Shown one piece after another: positions 1 to 5,914 of a DNA stretch of 5,934 bases. The stretch's first letter is position 1. Each line of letters starts with the position of its first letter. The stretch comes from JANYGM01 sp043764015 (GTDB lineage: Bacteria > Bacteroidota > Bacteroidia > Cytophagales > Thermonemataceae). The position numbers and the translations under genes were made by a program. The notes under the pieces were generated by a model, which saw nothing but the letters and a program-made list of their open reading frames with translations, did no database searches and was not told the origin of the DNA. The stretch is from positions 1 through 5,934 of the forward strand of contig JAYUKY010000004.1 of assembly GCA_043764015.1 (NCBI GenBank), written 5' to 3'.

Positions 1-1
1 A

Positions 2-781
2 TGCAAAAAAGAAGTATGTCCTACGCCTACAAGTGCGAAGTTTAAGATGTACCAGCCGTTAGATTATAGTGAATATAATGAGGCTACAAAAACATACACA
101 CCAAAAGAGTACATTGTTGATGAAGATGTATTTTTTATGGAAAGCACTATCACTTTTGAGGCGGAAGACTCTATGGCAACCTCTTACGAGTGGAAAATAG
201 GAGATGACGACAGAGTTTTTACAACTAAAAAGTTTAGTTTGCGCTTTAAGGAAGATGATTTAGGTGCGGTACGCCAGCTAGATATACGCCTTATTATCAA
301 AAAAACACCTGCTTTTTGTAATGCTGGTGATAATGGCATTGATACACTTGTGCGTAAGGTAGATTTTATCAATGGACGTACAGAACCTGAAAAATGGGCT
401 ATGTATGGCAAATACTTGGGCTACAATGAGGATGAGCCAGACAAAAAGTACATTGTTGAGATAAAATATGATGTATTACCTTATGGTTTCCGACCTGTAA
501 ATGAGAAAGAATATTATCTTATTAACTTAGTAGAAAACTGCATTTCTAACAATCTACCTTTTTATGCACGTATAGGCTATGGTAATAATAGTGCATTCAC
601 ATTTAACCAAGCAGACATACCTCCTGCACCTGGAGGTATGGTATATTGCACATTTGGTGACTATGGCTTTGCTTACTTATCACCAATAGATGGGAGAATA
701 AATATAAAATATCTGTTATATAGTCCTCTGATTACAACTACACCAAAATACAGAAAATTTATTGGTACAAAAATTCTCTAA
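2..781 (+). CDS. Probable surface lipoprotein with PKD-like domain, 5'-truncated by window edge
   Basis: I do not recognise a named family. The frame is open from the first complete codon (position 2) to TAA at 779-781, giving 259 visible residues. The ATG at 47 is probably internal, because the upstream in-frame residues read CKKEVCPTPTSAKFK. A Cys followed by charged and then Pro/Thr/Ser-rich residues is typical of a mature lipoprotein N-terminus, so the signal peptide and lipobox probably lie just outside the window. Counting that Cys as 1, residues ~39-105 look like a PKD/Ig-type beta-sandwich: alternating hydrophobic strands, with the YEWKIGDDD stretch at ~62-70 resembling the PKD 'Y-x-W-x-F-G-D' core. 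The rest (~115-259) is rich in Tyr, Asn and Gly, with no catalytic motif seen. The expected location is outer membrane or cell surface, lipid-anchored. It lies 16 nt before the T9SS-cargo gene and probably shares its operon. The lipoprotein call is an inference, since the lipobox itself is not visible. Confidence 0.75.
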   Translation, partial: CKKEVCPTPTSAKFKMYQPLDYSEYNEATKTYTPKEYIVDEDVFFMESTITFEAEDSMATSYEWKIGDDDRVFTTKKFSLRFKEDDLGAVRQLDIRLIIKKTPAFCNAGDNGIDTLVRKVDFINGRTEPEKWAMYGKYLGYNEDEPDKKYIVEIKYDVLPYGFRPVNEKEYYLINLVENCISNNLPFYARIGYGNNSAFTFNQADIPPAPGGMVYCTFGDYGFAYLSPIDGRINIKYLLYSPLITTTPKYRKFIGTKIL

Positions 782-797
782 AATTAAATTAAAAATA

Positions 798-3323
798 ATG
801 AAACATATCTTAAAACTTGTAATAATTTTGTGCTTCTTCTCCCTTGATGCACAAGCACAATGTGTGGATCAATTTCTGACAACAACACCCACAGTAAATT
901 ATTGGGATTGGCGCACCACACCTACAAACCCTAACTGGCGAATTGATTACATAGGTACTGGCGGGGGAATAGTGCGAGCAAGTGTGAAATCTCCATTTGA
1001 AGAAACTAATAATCCAAATACGTTTCCTATTGCATATTATGCAGAAAAAGAGTATCAACCTACTGATGGTTGGGAACTTGTAGCTAAACGTGTGGGAATT
1101 TCTGCCAATGCTACTGATATAGATGATCCAACTCCTAATCCATATGTAATCTTATACAATAAAAATACAGCAAGATTACGAATTTTCTTATTGGTAGTTC
1201 AGTTGTATTCAGAAATAGGTAATACAACAACTAATGAATTTGTTGCTGGAGGGCATATTACTGTGGAATTTAAAGATGACCGTAATGTACCATACCAATC
1301 AAATTTATTGACAACTAACACAAGTCCAATGCTTCCGTTGGATAAGTTCACGAGAGATTTGAATATGGTAATGGTTAATTCTTTTATCAATATAACTCCA
1401 TATTGGTTATATACAGATGTTCCTGTTGCTTATGACCCTTGTACTTGCTTAAATAAAGGAACATTACTGATAAGGGCTAATCTAAATCAGGGTGCAACTG
1501 TTAATTTACAAATTCTTGGTGTGCCTAGAACATCTCCTGTTACTAATACTACGGCTAATTCTGCAGGTTTCCTAAACGGTTTTTCTAATTTTAGTAATTT
1601 TGTAAAGGGTGGTTTTGAAGTTGCTACAGCAGCTAATGCAAATATTTTAAAATTGGATAAGTCTATTCAGGCAAATATTGGTTTGAATATAGGACAACCA
1701 TTACAAGCTATCTTAACAAATGATTTAAATGGACTACGAGATGCCGTAGATTTAGGTTTGGGTTTTGTAAGTATGATACCTCAAGTTGGTAGTGCAGTAA
1801 GTAGTGTTGTTTCATTGGTTGATTATTTTGTTTCTGGTGGAAAATCTAGTAAAGGCTCTTCCCCTTCTGGCGTAATGATTATGAATGATTTTAAGGCAAC
1901 TGGCACAATAACCTCTGCTGTTCAGAAAACAGCTATAACAGTAGCTATTCTAGGTTCAAATCAAAGCCTTGTAAATCAAGGTTTAAAACCAATATACAAT
2001 AATACATTAGGCGTTTTTAATTTGTTGCGCACTCCAGAAGTATCTCATAATAGATTTGGTGCTGGGCGAGAACTTATATCTTCTAGACGGCTAGCTTGTG
2101 GTGAAATGACATACAAATATAAATATCTTTCAGATGTTTATACAAAATTAGAGCCTAATGTTTTAAATGAAGCTATTTCTTATGTTGTAAATCCTGCTAT
2201 TTATCCAGATTTGGAATTATCAGATATAAGAGTAGCTATTCAGGTGGCTGGTATAGGTAAATCAGATGGTGGTAATATGATTGCAGAAACAAAAACGACA
2301 ATTACCCTCCCAAATGGTACTACTGCAATAACAGACTTGTACAGAACAGAATATTATCCAATAGGACAAGCTACTGGATTAGTTGCACACGTGAGAGCTA
2401 TTACATCAGAAATGGAAACTGATCCAGATGAAGATGATGAGTGGGGTCCATTTTCAAACAAGTGTAATAGCCCTATATTTCGTGATTTTTATGTATTTGA
2501 GCCACAAATGAGCATTAAAATCGTAGCACGTATCAAAAGAAAAAATACCACAAAGCCAGAAGAGGATATTATTTTTATTGCTACTTATCCAGTTAAATAC
2601 CATAATATTCCAATGACACAGCCACCATCTTTTTCAAATCCTGATTTGTCTGACATGTTTTTAAGAGGATTTGATGTCGCAAGAGGTTTTAATGGTCGTT
2701 ATGGTAATCCTGCTTTAAATATAATTAAAAAGGGGAATATAGTGCTGGAAAATGGTAGAATATTTGCGGGAGCGGGTGGCTTGGGTAATTGGGGACCTTA
2801 TCCGCAGTCAATACTCACACAAGCGTATAATATCACAATGACAAATGATGATCCAAATAATGATTTTGTGATAGAAACTACTGCAGGAGACATTGTTTTT
2901 GAGGCAAAAAATACGGCTTATCAAGCTCCAGTATCACCAGCCAATGTTTTTGCTTTTTGTAATAGTACAGATTATAAAGTAGCATCACGTAATCAAAGTA
3001 AAACAGTAGAAACCCAAGCAGAAACGCCAAAAGACGTTCCTACTTCTTCATCAAAACCAACACAATTATTGTTTATTTATCCAAACCCAACAACTGGTGA
3101 GGCAACTATCACTTATGAGGTTGATAAAGAGGGTAGTAGCGTAAGTATTTATTTGACAAATAATTTGGGTATTCGTGTAATGGAGGTGTCAAATGAGGTT
3201 TCACAGGCGCAAGGCACACATAATGTCCGCATAGATACACGCAATTTGTCGGCTGGTGTGTATTTCTACACGCTGGTACTTAATGGCGTGGCTTATACAG
3301 AAAGGCTGGTGGTCATCAAGTAG
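798..3323 (+). CDS. T9SS type A sorting domain-containing secreted protein, function unknown (841 aa)
   Basis: ATG at 798 is chosen over the TTG at 762: it immediately opens a clear Sec signal peptide (MKHILKLVIILCFFSLDAQA, probable cleavage AQA|QC after residue 20) and does not overlap the upstream gene. Cys22 has no lipobox (Gln at -1), so this is a secreted protein and not a lipoprotein. Visible parts in order: an aromatic N-terminal segment (YWDWR at 35-39); DGWEL at 90-94 and YVILYNK at 116-122, which look like conserved blocks; a hydrophobic Gly/Ser/Ala stretch at ~317-348 followed by a Ser/Gly/Lys linker; an acidic patch (DPDEDDEW, ~542-549); a Thr/Ser/Pro/Gln-rich linker at ~735-757; and a C-terminal domain at ~758-841. 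That last domain has YPNPTTG at 761-767, an LSAGVYFYTL motif and a basic RLVVIK end, diagnostic of the Por/T9SS type A sorting domain. Such domains direct export across the outer membrane by the PorU/gingipain-type sortase machinery and are normally cleaved off. No enzymatic motif was seen in the body. It probably shares a transcript with the preceding lipoprotein gene. Confidence 0.9.
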   Translation: MKHILKLVIILCFFSLDAQAQCVDQFLTTTPTVNYWDWRTTPTNPNWRIDYIGTGGGIVRASVKSPFEETNNPNTFPIAYYAEKEYQPTDGWELVAKRVGISANATDIDDPTPNPYVILYNKNTARLRIFLLVVQLYSEIGNTTTNEFVAGGHITVEFKDDRNVPYQSNLLTTNTSPMLPLDKFTRDLNMVMVNSFINITPYWLYTDVPVAYDPCTCLNKGTLLIRANLNQGATVNLQILGVPRTSPVTNTTANSAGFLNGFSNFSNFVKGGFEVATAANANILKLDKSIQANIGLNIGQPLQAILTNDLNGLRDAVDLGLGFVSMIPQVGSAVSSVVSLVDYFVSGGKSSKGSSPSGVMIMNDFKATGTITSAVQKTAITVAILGSNQSLVNQGLKPIYNNTLGVFNLLRTPEVSHNRFGAGRELISSRRLACGEMTYKYKYLSDVYTKLEPNVLNEAISYVVNPAIYPDLELSDIRVAIQVAGIGKSDGGNMIAETKTTITLPNGTTAITDLYRTEYYPIGQATGLVAHVRAITSEMETDPDEDDEWGPFSNKCNSPIFRDFYVFEPQMSIKIVARIKRKNTTKPEEDIIFIATYPVKYHNIPMTQPPSFSNPDLSDMFLRGFDVARGFNGRYGNPALNIIKKGNIVLENGRIFAGAGGLGNWGPYPQSILTQAYNITMTNDDPNNDFVIETTAGDIVFEAKNTAYQAPVSPANVFAFCNSTDYKVASRNQSKTVETQAETPKDVPTSSSKPTQLLFIYPNPTTGEATITYEVDKEGSSVSIYLTNNLGIRVMEVSNEVSQAQGTHNVRIDTRNLSAGVYFYTLVLNGVAYTERLVVIK

Positions 3324-3419
3324 TCTGAATCAGGATTTTTAGGATTATAAGATTTTAGGATAATACAAAATACAAATTTATTGTATTTTGCATTATCCTT
3401 TTTCATCTTGTAAATCCTG
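3324..3419. repeat. Nested inverted repeat filling the convergent intergenic region, with internal AGGATT-like periodicity
   Basis: Beginning right after the TAG stop at 3321-3323, the left half has AGGATT-like words at 3332, 3341 and 3357 with a degenerate AGATTTT between, a spacing of about 9 bases. Three nested complementary pairs are visible. CAGGATTT (3331-3338) pairs with AAATCCTG (3412-3419), AAGAT (3349-3353) with ATCTT (3405-3409), and the 17-bp core 3358-3374 with 3382-3398. The whole stretch could fold into one long imperfect stem. From memory, TCTGAATCAGGATT-type sequences recur after genes in Bacteroidota genomes, so this may be one copy of a dispersed intergenic repeat. That part is unverified. 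Confidence 0.55.
3357..3403 (+). terminator. Rho-independent terminator of the lipoprotein/T9SS-cargo operon
   Basis: The left arm GGATAATACAAAATACA (3358-3374) pairs with the right arm TGTATTTTGCATTATCC (3382-3398) with a single A/C mismatch, around a 7-nt loop. One more A-T pair adds at 3357/3399. Five Ts (3399-3403) follow on the + strand. It lies 34 nt after the stop codon of the T9SS-cargo gene. On the - strand the stem is followed by AAAATC and not a T-tract, so it is a poor intrinsic terminator for the convergent asnB, although the stem could still stall transcription from that side. Confidence 0.75.
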
Positions 3420-3440
3420 CTTTTGACAATGGTAGCGTTT

Positions 3441-5357
3441 TCAAAAGTATTTTTTCCACCAAGTTTGGAACACAATCACCCCCCAAATGCGGGCGTGGCT
3501 ATCTTCTGGATTATCTGAAAACAATTTTTCTTTCAATTTTCGTACTTCTGAAACATCAAAAATGCCTTGTTGTTCTACGAATGTATCAGAAAGCAAGTCA
3601 TCAGTAATTTTTGATTTTAGTTCTGTCTGAAACCATTTCAAAAGTGGCACTTCAAAACCTTGTTTAGGGCGGTTATAAAGCTCTTTTGGTAAGATATTTC
3701 TAAAAGTATCTTGTACAATTTTCTTTTTTATTTTTCCAGTAATTTTGGAAGAAACAGGCAAAGTAAAAGCAAAATTCACTACTTCATAATCCAAAAAAGG
3801 TGTTCTGACTTCCAAACCGTTTGCCATAGACATCATATCAACTTTTGTGAGCATATCATTAGGCAAAACTAATTTCATATCTGTATAAAGAAATTCGTTA
3901 AGATATTCTGTTTGTGTGTGATTATCTTGTAAAAACGACAAAATTTCTTTTTTCCTATCTCCTAAATCAACAGAATTAAGCTCATTTTGAGAGTTTTCTG
4001 ACAAGATTTTTTTTGCATCTTCTTCTGTGGCAAAACTCGCCCAACGCCAATAACGCTCTTTTGGTGTAAGTTTTGCGCCTTCCGCAAAGCGTGCAAATTG
4101 TCGTATTTTGTTGCCTAAGAAGGAGTTCCGAGATTTGGGCAATTTGTCCCACAAACCACTCAAATTATTGACCATTTGCGCCAAAAAGCTATTTTCACGG
4201 ATTTTAAATTCTGCTTGATGTTTGTTGTAGCCGCCAAAAATTTCGTCTGCACCATCTCCAGAAAGTGCCACAGTAACCTTTTTACGAGTTCTTTTACTCA
4301 AAATATAAACGGCAATAGCAGAGGAATCAGCAAAAGGCTCATCAAGATAATCCAAAATCTCGTCTAAATGTTTGTATAAATCATCATTTGACAAAGAAAA
4401 AACAGTATGATTTGTCTTAAAATGTTTTGCAACAAGATTGGCGTATTTGGTTTCGTCAAAAAACGGCTCATCTTTATAACCAACAGAAAAAGTGCTTAAA
4501 TGCTCTGTATGACGTGATGCAAGCCCAGCTACAATGGAAGAATCAATGCCACCGCTCAAAAAACTACCCAAAGGCACATCAGAAATCAGCCTGCGTTGTA
4601 CGGCATTTTCCAAAAGTTCTGCTAATTTTTTTTGCTGACTTTCGTAAGATAAAGCCGTATATTCTTGGTGATTGATGCCATTTGTAGGGATTTGATAAAA
4701 TTGTTTTTCTTCAATTTTACCATTTTTGATAAAAATATAATGCCCTTCTTTGACTTTTTTGACACCTTCAAAAATGGTGTGAGGCGCAGGAATATAATTT
4801 AACTGCAAATAAGCGTTTAGGCTTTGATAATCAAGATGTTTCTCTATTCCAAATGCTAGAAGTGCTTTGATTTCTGAAGCGAATATTATTTTATCTTCGT
4901 CAATGCTATAAAGCAAAGGTTTCACGCCAAAGCGGTCACGAGCCAAGAAAACGGTATTTTCTTGTGCGTCAAAAATAGCCATAGCAAAAAAACCATTGAG
5001 TTTTTGCAGACAATTTTCTCCTTCCAATTCATAGAGTTTTAGCAATACTTCTGTATCTGTTTGAGAGATAAAAGTGTGTCCTTTGCCTTCTAGAGCCTTT
5101 TTTAGGAGAGGATAATTAAAAATTTCACCGTTGAAAACAATAGTAAAACGCTTGTTTTCACTTTGCATTGGTTGGTTGCCTAGCGGAGAAGTATCTAAAA
5201 TGGATAATCTTCTATGCCCAAGCCCTACATAATGGCTTATAAACGTATCAGCATAATTAGGACCACGTTTTTCTAGTGTGTCGTTTGCTTTGGAGAGATT
5301 TATCATAGAAAACCGTCCAATTTCATTAAAAGCACATATTCCAGTTATTCCACACAT
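3441..5357 (-). CDS. asnB: Asparagine synthetase, glutamine-hydrolysing (class B)
   Basis: This cytosolic enzyme makes L-asparagine from aspartate, glutamine and ATP, releasing AMP, pyrophosphate and glutamate. The 638-aa product starts MCGITG: after Met removal, Cys2 is the N-terminal nucleophile of the class II glutaminase domain (~2-200). Supporting glutaminase motifs are RGPN (31-34), HRRLSILD (48-55), FNGEIFNY (75-82), DTE (101-103) and RDRFGVKPL (140-148). The synthetase domain (~240-630) has the ATP-pyrophosphatase P-loop SGGIDSS (268-274), LSGDGADEIFGGY (365-377) and the KVDMMSMANGLEVRTPFLD block (505-523). Every expected catalytic element is present, so it should be active. It is longer than E. 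coli AsnB (about 554 aa), as is usual for the broader bacterial AsnB family, some members of which amidate other substrates in cell-envelope clusters. No such cluster is visible here, so the housekeeping role is the simpler reading. ATG at 5355-5357 is fixed by the required MCGI start; stop TGA is at 3441-3443. It is convergent with the T9SS-cargo gene, and nothing visible is co-transcribed with it. Confidence 0.96.
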   Translation of the reverse strand: MCGITGICAFNEIGRFSMINLSKANDTLEKRGPNYADTFISHYVGLGHRRLSILDTSPLGNQPMQSENKRFTIVFNGEIFNYPLLKKALEGKGHTFISQTDTEVLLKLYELEGENCLQKLNGFFAMAIFDAQENTVFLARDRFGVKPLLYSIDEDKIIFASEIKALLAFGIEKHLDYQSLNAYLQLNYIPAPHTIFEGVKKVKEGHYIFIKNGKIEEKQFYQIPTNGINHQEYTALSYESQQKKLAELLENAVQRRLISDVPLGSFLSGGIDSSIVAGLASRHTEHLSTFSVGYKDEPFFDETKYANLVAKHFKTNHTVFSLSNDDLYKHLDEILDYLDEPFADSSAIAVYILSKRTRKKVTVALSGDGADEIFGGYNKHQAEFKIRENSFLAQMVNNLSGLWDKLPKSRNSFLGNKIRQFARFAEGAKLTPKERYWRWASFATEEDAKKILSENSQNELNSVDLGDRKKEILSFLQDNHTQTEYLNEFLYTDMKLVLPNDMLTKVDMMSMANGLEVRTPFLDYEVVNFAFTLPVSSKITGKIKKKIVQDTFRNILPKELYNRPKQGFEVPLLKWFQTELKSKITDDLLSDTFVEQQGIFDVSEVRKLKEKLFSDNPEDSHARIWGVIVFQTWWKKYF

Positions 5358-5390
5358 TTTTGACCGTTATTTTTTAGTTGTTTTATGGTG

Positions 5391-5398
5391 CAAATTTA
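5391..5398 (-). promoter_or_regulatory. Probable asnB promoter, -7 element
   Basis: Read on the - strand this is TAAATTTG, an exact match to the Bacteroidota sigma-factor -7 consensus TAnnTTTG. It is followed by C, as is common, and lies 33 nt upstream of the asnB ATG, implying a leader of roughly 25 nt. No clear TTTG -33 element is seen at the expected distance, so the match is one-sided. The leader between it and the ATG is A/T-rich with no Shine-Dalgarno sequence. Confidence 0.6.
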
Positions 5399-5445
5399 GT
5401 GTTTTTTGCTGAAATTCTACTACTTTTTAAATAGGAAAAACTTAA

Positions 5446-5453
5446 TATAGAAT
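5446..5453 (+). repeat. Left copy of 8-bp direct repeat (candidate target-site duplication)
   Basis: TATAGAAT here is repeated exactly, in the same orientation, at 5641-5648, one copy on each side of the inverted-repeat element. This is what a transposon insertion with 8-bp target duplication leaves. The sequence is AT-rich, so a chance match is possible but unlikely at exactly these two boundaries. Confidence 0.65.
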
Positions 5454-5455
5454 TT

Positions 5456-5506
5456 GGGTGTAGGACAAGTTGTATTTTTGTAGGGTGCGACCCTTGTGGT
5501 CGCCCT
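5456..5506 (+). repeat. Left terminal inverted repeat of the MITE-like element
   Basis: A 16-bp outer block (5456-5471), an 8-bp spacer GTATTTTT (5472-5479) and a 27-bp inner block (5480-5506). The inner block is itself an imperfect palindrome: TAGGG plus CGACC on one side can pair with GGTCG plus CCCTA (5499-5508) on the other, with a two-base bulge and a short CTTGT loop. It can therefore form its own hairpin or pair with the right terminus. Confidence 0.8.
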
Positions 5507-5510
5507 AACA

Positions 5511-5524
5511 CTAGCAGTTGCTAG
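5511..5524. repeat. Short perfect hairpin in the element core
   Basis: CTAGCAGTTGCTAG consists of CTAGCA and TGCTAG, exact reverse complements around a GT loop. A competing hairpin uses GTTGC (5517-5521) with GCAAC (5531-5535), so the core could switch between two folds if transcribed. No function is known. Confidence 0.5.
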
Positions 5525-5590
5525 GCGAAAGCAACACGACAAACAGCACGCAAAATTATCAGCAGAAACAATTTTTAAACCTATTCAAAG

Positions 5591-5640
5591 AGGGCGACCA
5601 CAAGGGTCGCACCCTACATTTTTGAACTTGTCCTACACCC
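5591..5640 (-). repeat. Right terminal inverted repeat of the MITE-like element
   Basis: Reverse-complement partner of the left terminus: a 27-bp inner block (5591-5617), a 7-bp spacer ATTTTTG (5618-5624) and a 16-bp outer block (5625-5640). Both paired blocks match without mismatch; only the spacer fails to pair. Such identity suggests a recent insertion or selection on the structure. Confidence 0.8.
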
Positions 5641-5648
5641 TATAGAAT
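5641..5648 (+). repeat. Right copy of 8-bp direct repeat (candidate target-site duplication)
   Basis: TATAGAAT starts at the base immediately after the right terminus and matches 5446-5453 exactly. See the left copy for the interpretation. Confidence 0.65.
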
Positions 5649-5738
5649 AATTTTGACATATTATTGGGAATTAGATGTAAGATTTTGAAGATTTAAATAA
5701 TAATAAAAGTATAATTTTTCATTTATTTTGCCATTTTA
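5649..5738. other. AT-rich spacer with no gene seen
   Basis: Very A/T-rich sequence between the MITE-like element and the + strand promoter. I see no ORF, no RNA gene and no clear hairpin here. The A/T runs just upstream of the promoter could act as an UP-type or curved-DNA element, but this is not demonstrable by eye. Confidence 0.4.
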
Positions 5739-5770
5739 TTTGGAGAACTAGAATACTTTTCTTAATTTTG
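5739..5770 (+). promoter_or_regulatory. Probable Bacteroidota promoter facing the right window edge
   Basis: TTTG (5739-5742), a 20-base spacer and TAATTTTG (5763-5770) match both halves of the Bacteroidota consensus (TTTG near -33, TAnnTTTG near -7) at the accepted spacing. Transcription would start near 5776 and run through the heptamer array towards position 5934. No long ORF follows inside the window, so the controlled gene presumably starts at or beyond the right edge. The last four bases include an ATG at 5931. Confidence 0.6.
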
Positions 5771-5837
5771 CGCCAGCAATTCAAAAATGAATTCATTTCT
5801 TATCCAAACAAAACAAAATATTTATGTTTAATCTCAC

Positions 5838-5914
5838 AAACGCCAAACGCCAAACGCCAAACGCCAAACGCCAAACGCCAAACGCCAAACGCCAAACGCC
5901 AAACGCCAAACGCC
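5838..5914 (+). repeat. Perfect heptanucleotide tandem array, (AAACGCC) x 11
   Basis: Eleven identical 7-bp copies, 77 bp in all, with no interruption or point change; CGCC recurs every 7 bases from 5841 to 5911. The array is far more GC-rich than its surroundings. It begins about 60 bases after the likely transcription start of the promoter at 5739-5770 and ends 16 bases before an ATG at 5931. It contains no stop codon in any of the three + strand frames. Perfect short arrays of this kind gain and lose units by replication slippage. Because 7 is not a multiple of 3, each change would shift a frame reading through it, or alter leader length if untranslated. Confidence 0.97.

Larger units (their letters stand above)
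5454..5640. mobile_element. MITE-like non-autonomous element, ~187 bp, with ~50-bp inverted termini
   Basis: The outer ends are GGGTGTAGGACAAGTT (5456-5471) and its exact reverse complement (5625-5640). The inner terminal blocks, 27 bp each (5480-5506 and 5591-5617), are also exact reverse complements. Between outer and inner blocks lie 8 and 7 unpaired bases. The 84-bp centre (5507-5590) has no ORF of note and no transposase fragment. Exact 8-bp direct repeats abut the element: immediately on the right, and on the left with two bases (TT) before GGGTG. Together this is the structure of a miniature inverted-repeat transposable element mobilised in trans by a related insertion sequence. I cannot name the parent IS family. 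It sits between the asnB promoter and a divergent + strand promoter. An alternative is a structured intergenic repeat (REP/BIME-like) that does not transpose. Confidence 0.7.

Noticed and set aside
1..45. ATG at position 1 opening a short frame to TAA at 43-45
   Set aside because: Only 14 codons, and it overlaps the convincing lipoprotein frame read from position 2.
184..411. Antisense ORF of 75 codons inside the lipoprotein gene
   Set aside because: Lies wholly opposite a real coding frame, with no start signal or recognisable protein features.
762..797. TTG start for the T9SS-cargo gene, giving 12 extra N-terminal residues
   Set aside because: It overlaps the upstream gene and puts a basic Lys-rich extension before a perfectly formed signal peptide that starts at ATG 798.
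810..1390. Two antisense ORFs (810-1058 and 1199-1390) inside the T9SS-cargo gene
   Set aside because: Both are opposite a strong coding frame; the Cys- and Ile-rich translations look like reverse-strand shadow.
3293..3475. Antisense ORF across the convergent gene ends
   Set aside because: It spans the terminator repeat and both gene tails; its translation reflects the repeat and not a protein.
4176..4675. Two + strand ORFs (4176-4367 and 4427-4675) within asnB
   Set aside because: Shadows of the conserved asnB coding strand, with no promoter or independent features.
5454..5640. Riboswitch or other structured RNA leader of asnB
   Set aside because: It lies upstream of the likely asnB promoter, has transposon-style termini and flanking direct repeats, and matches no riboswitch I know.
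5787..5831. 14-codon ORF after the right-hand promoter
   Set aside because: Too short and featureless to call a gene; a leader peptide is possible but nothing supports it.
5838..5914. CRISPR array
   Set aside because: Units are 7 bp and directly abutting, with no spacers; this is a simple tandem repeat.
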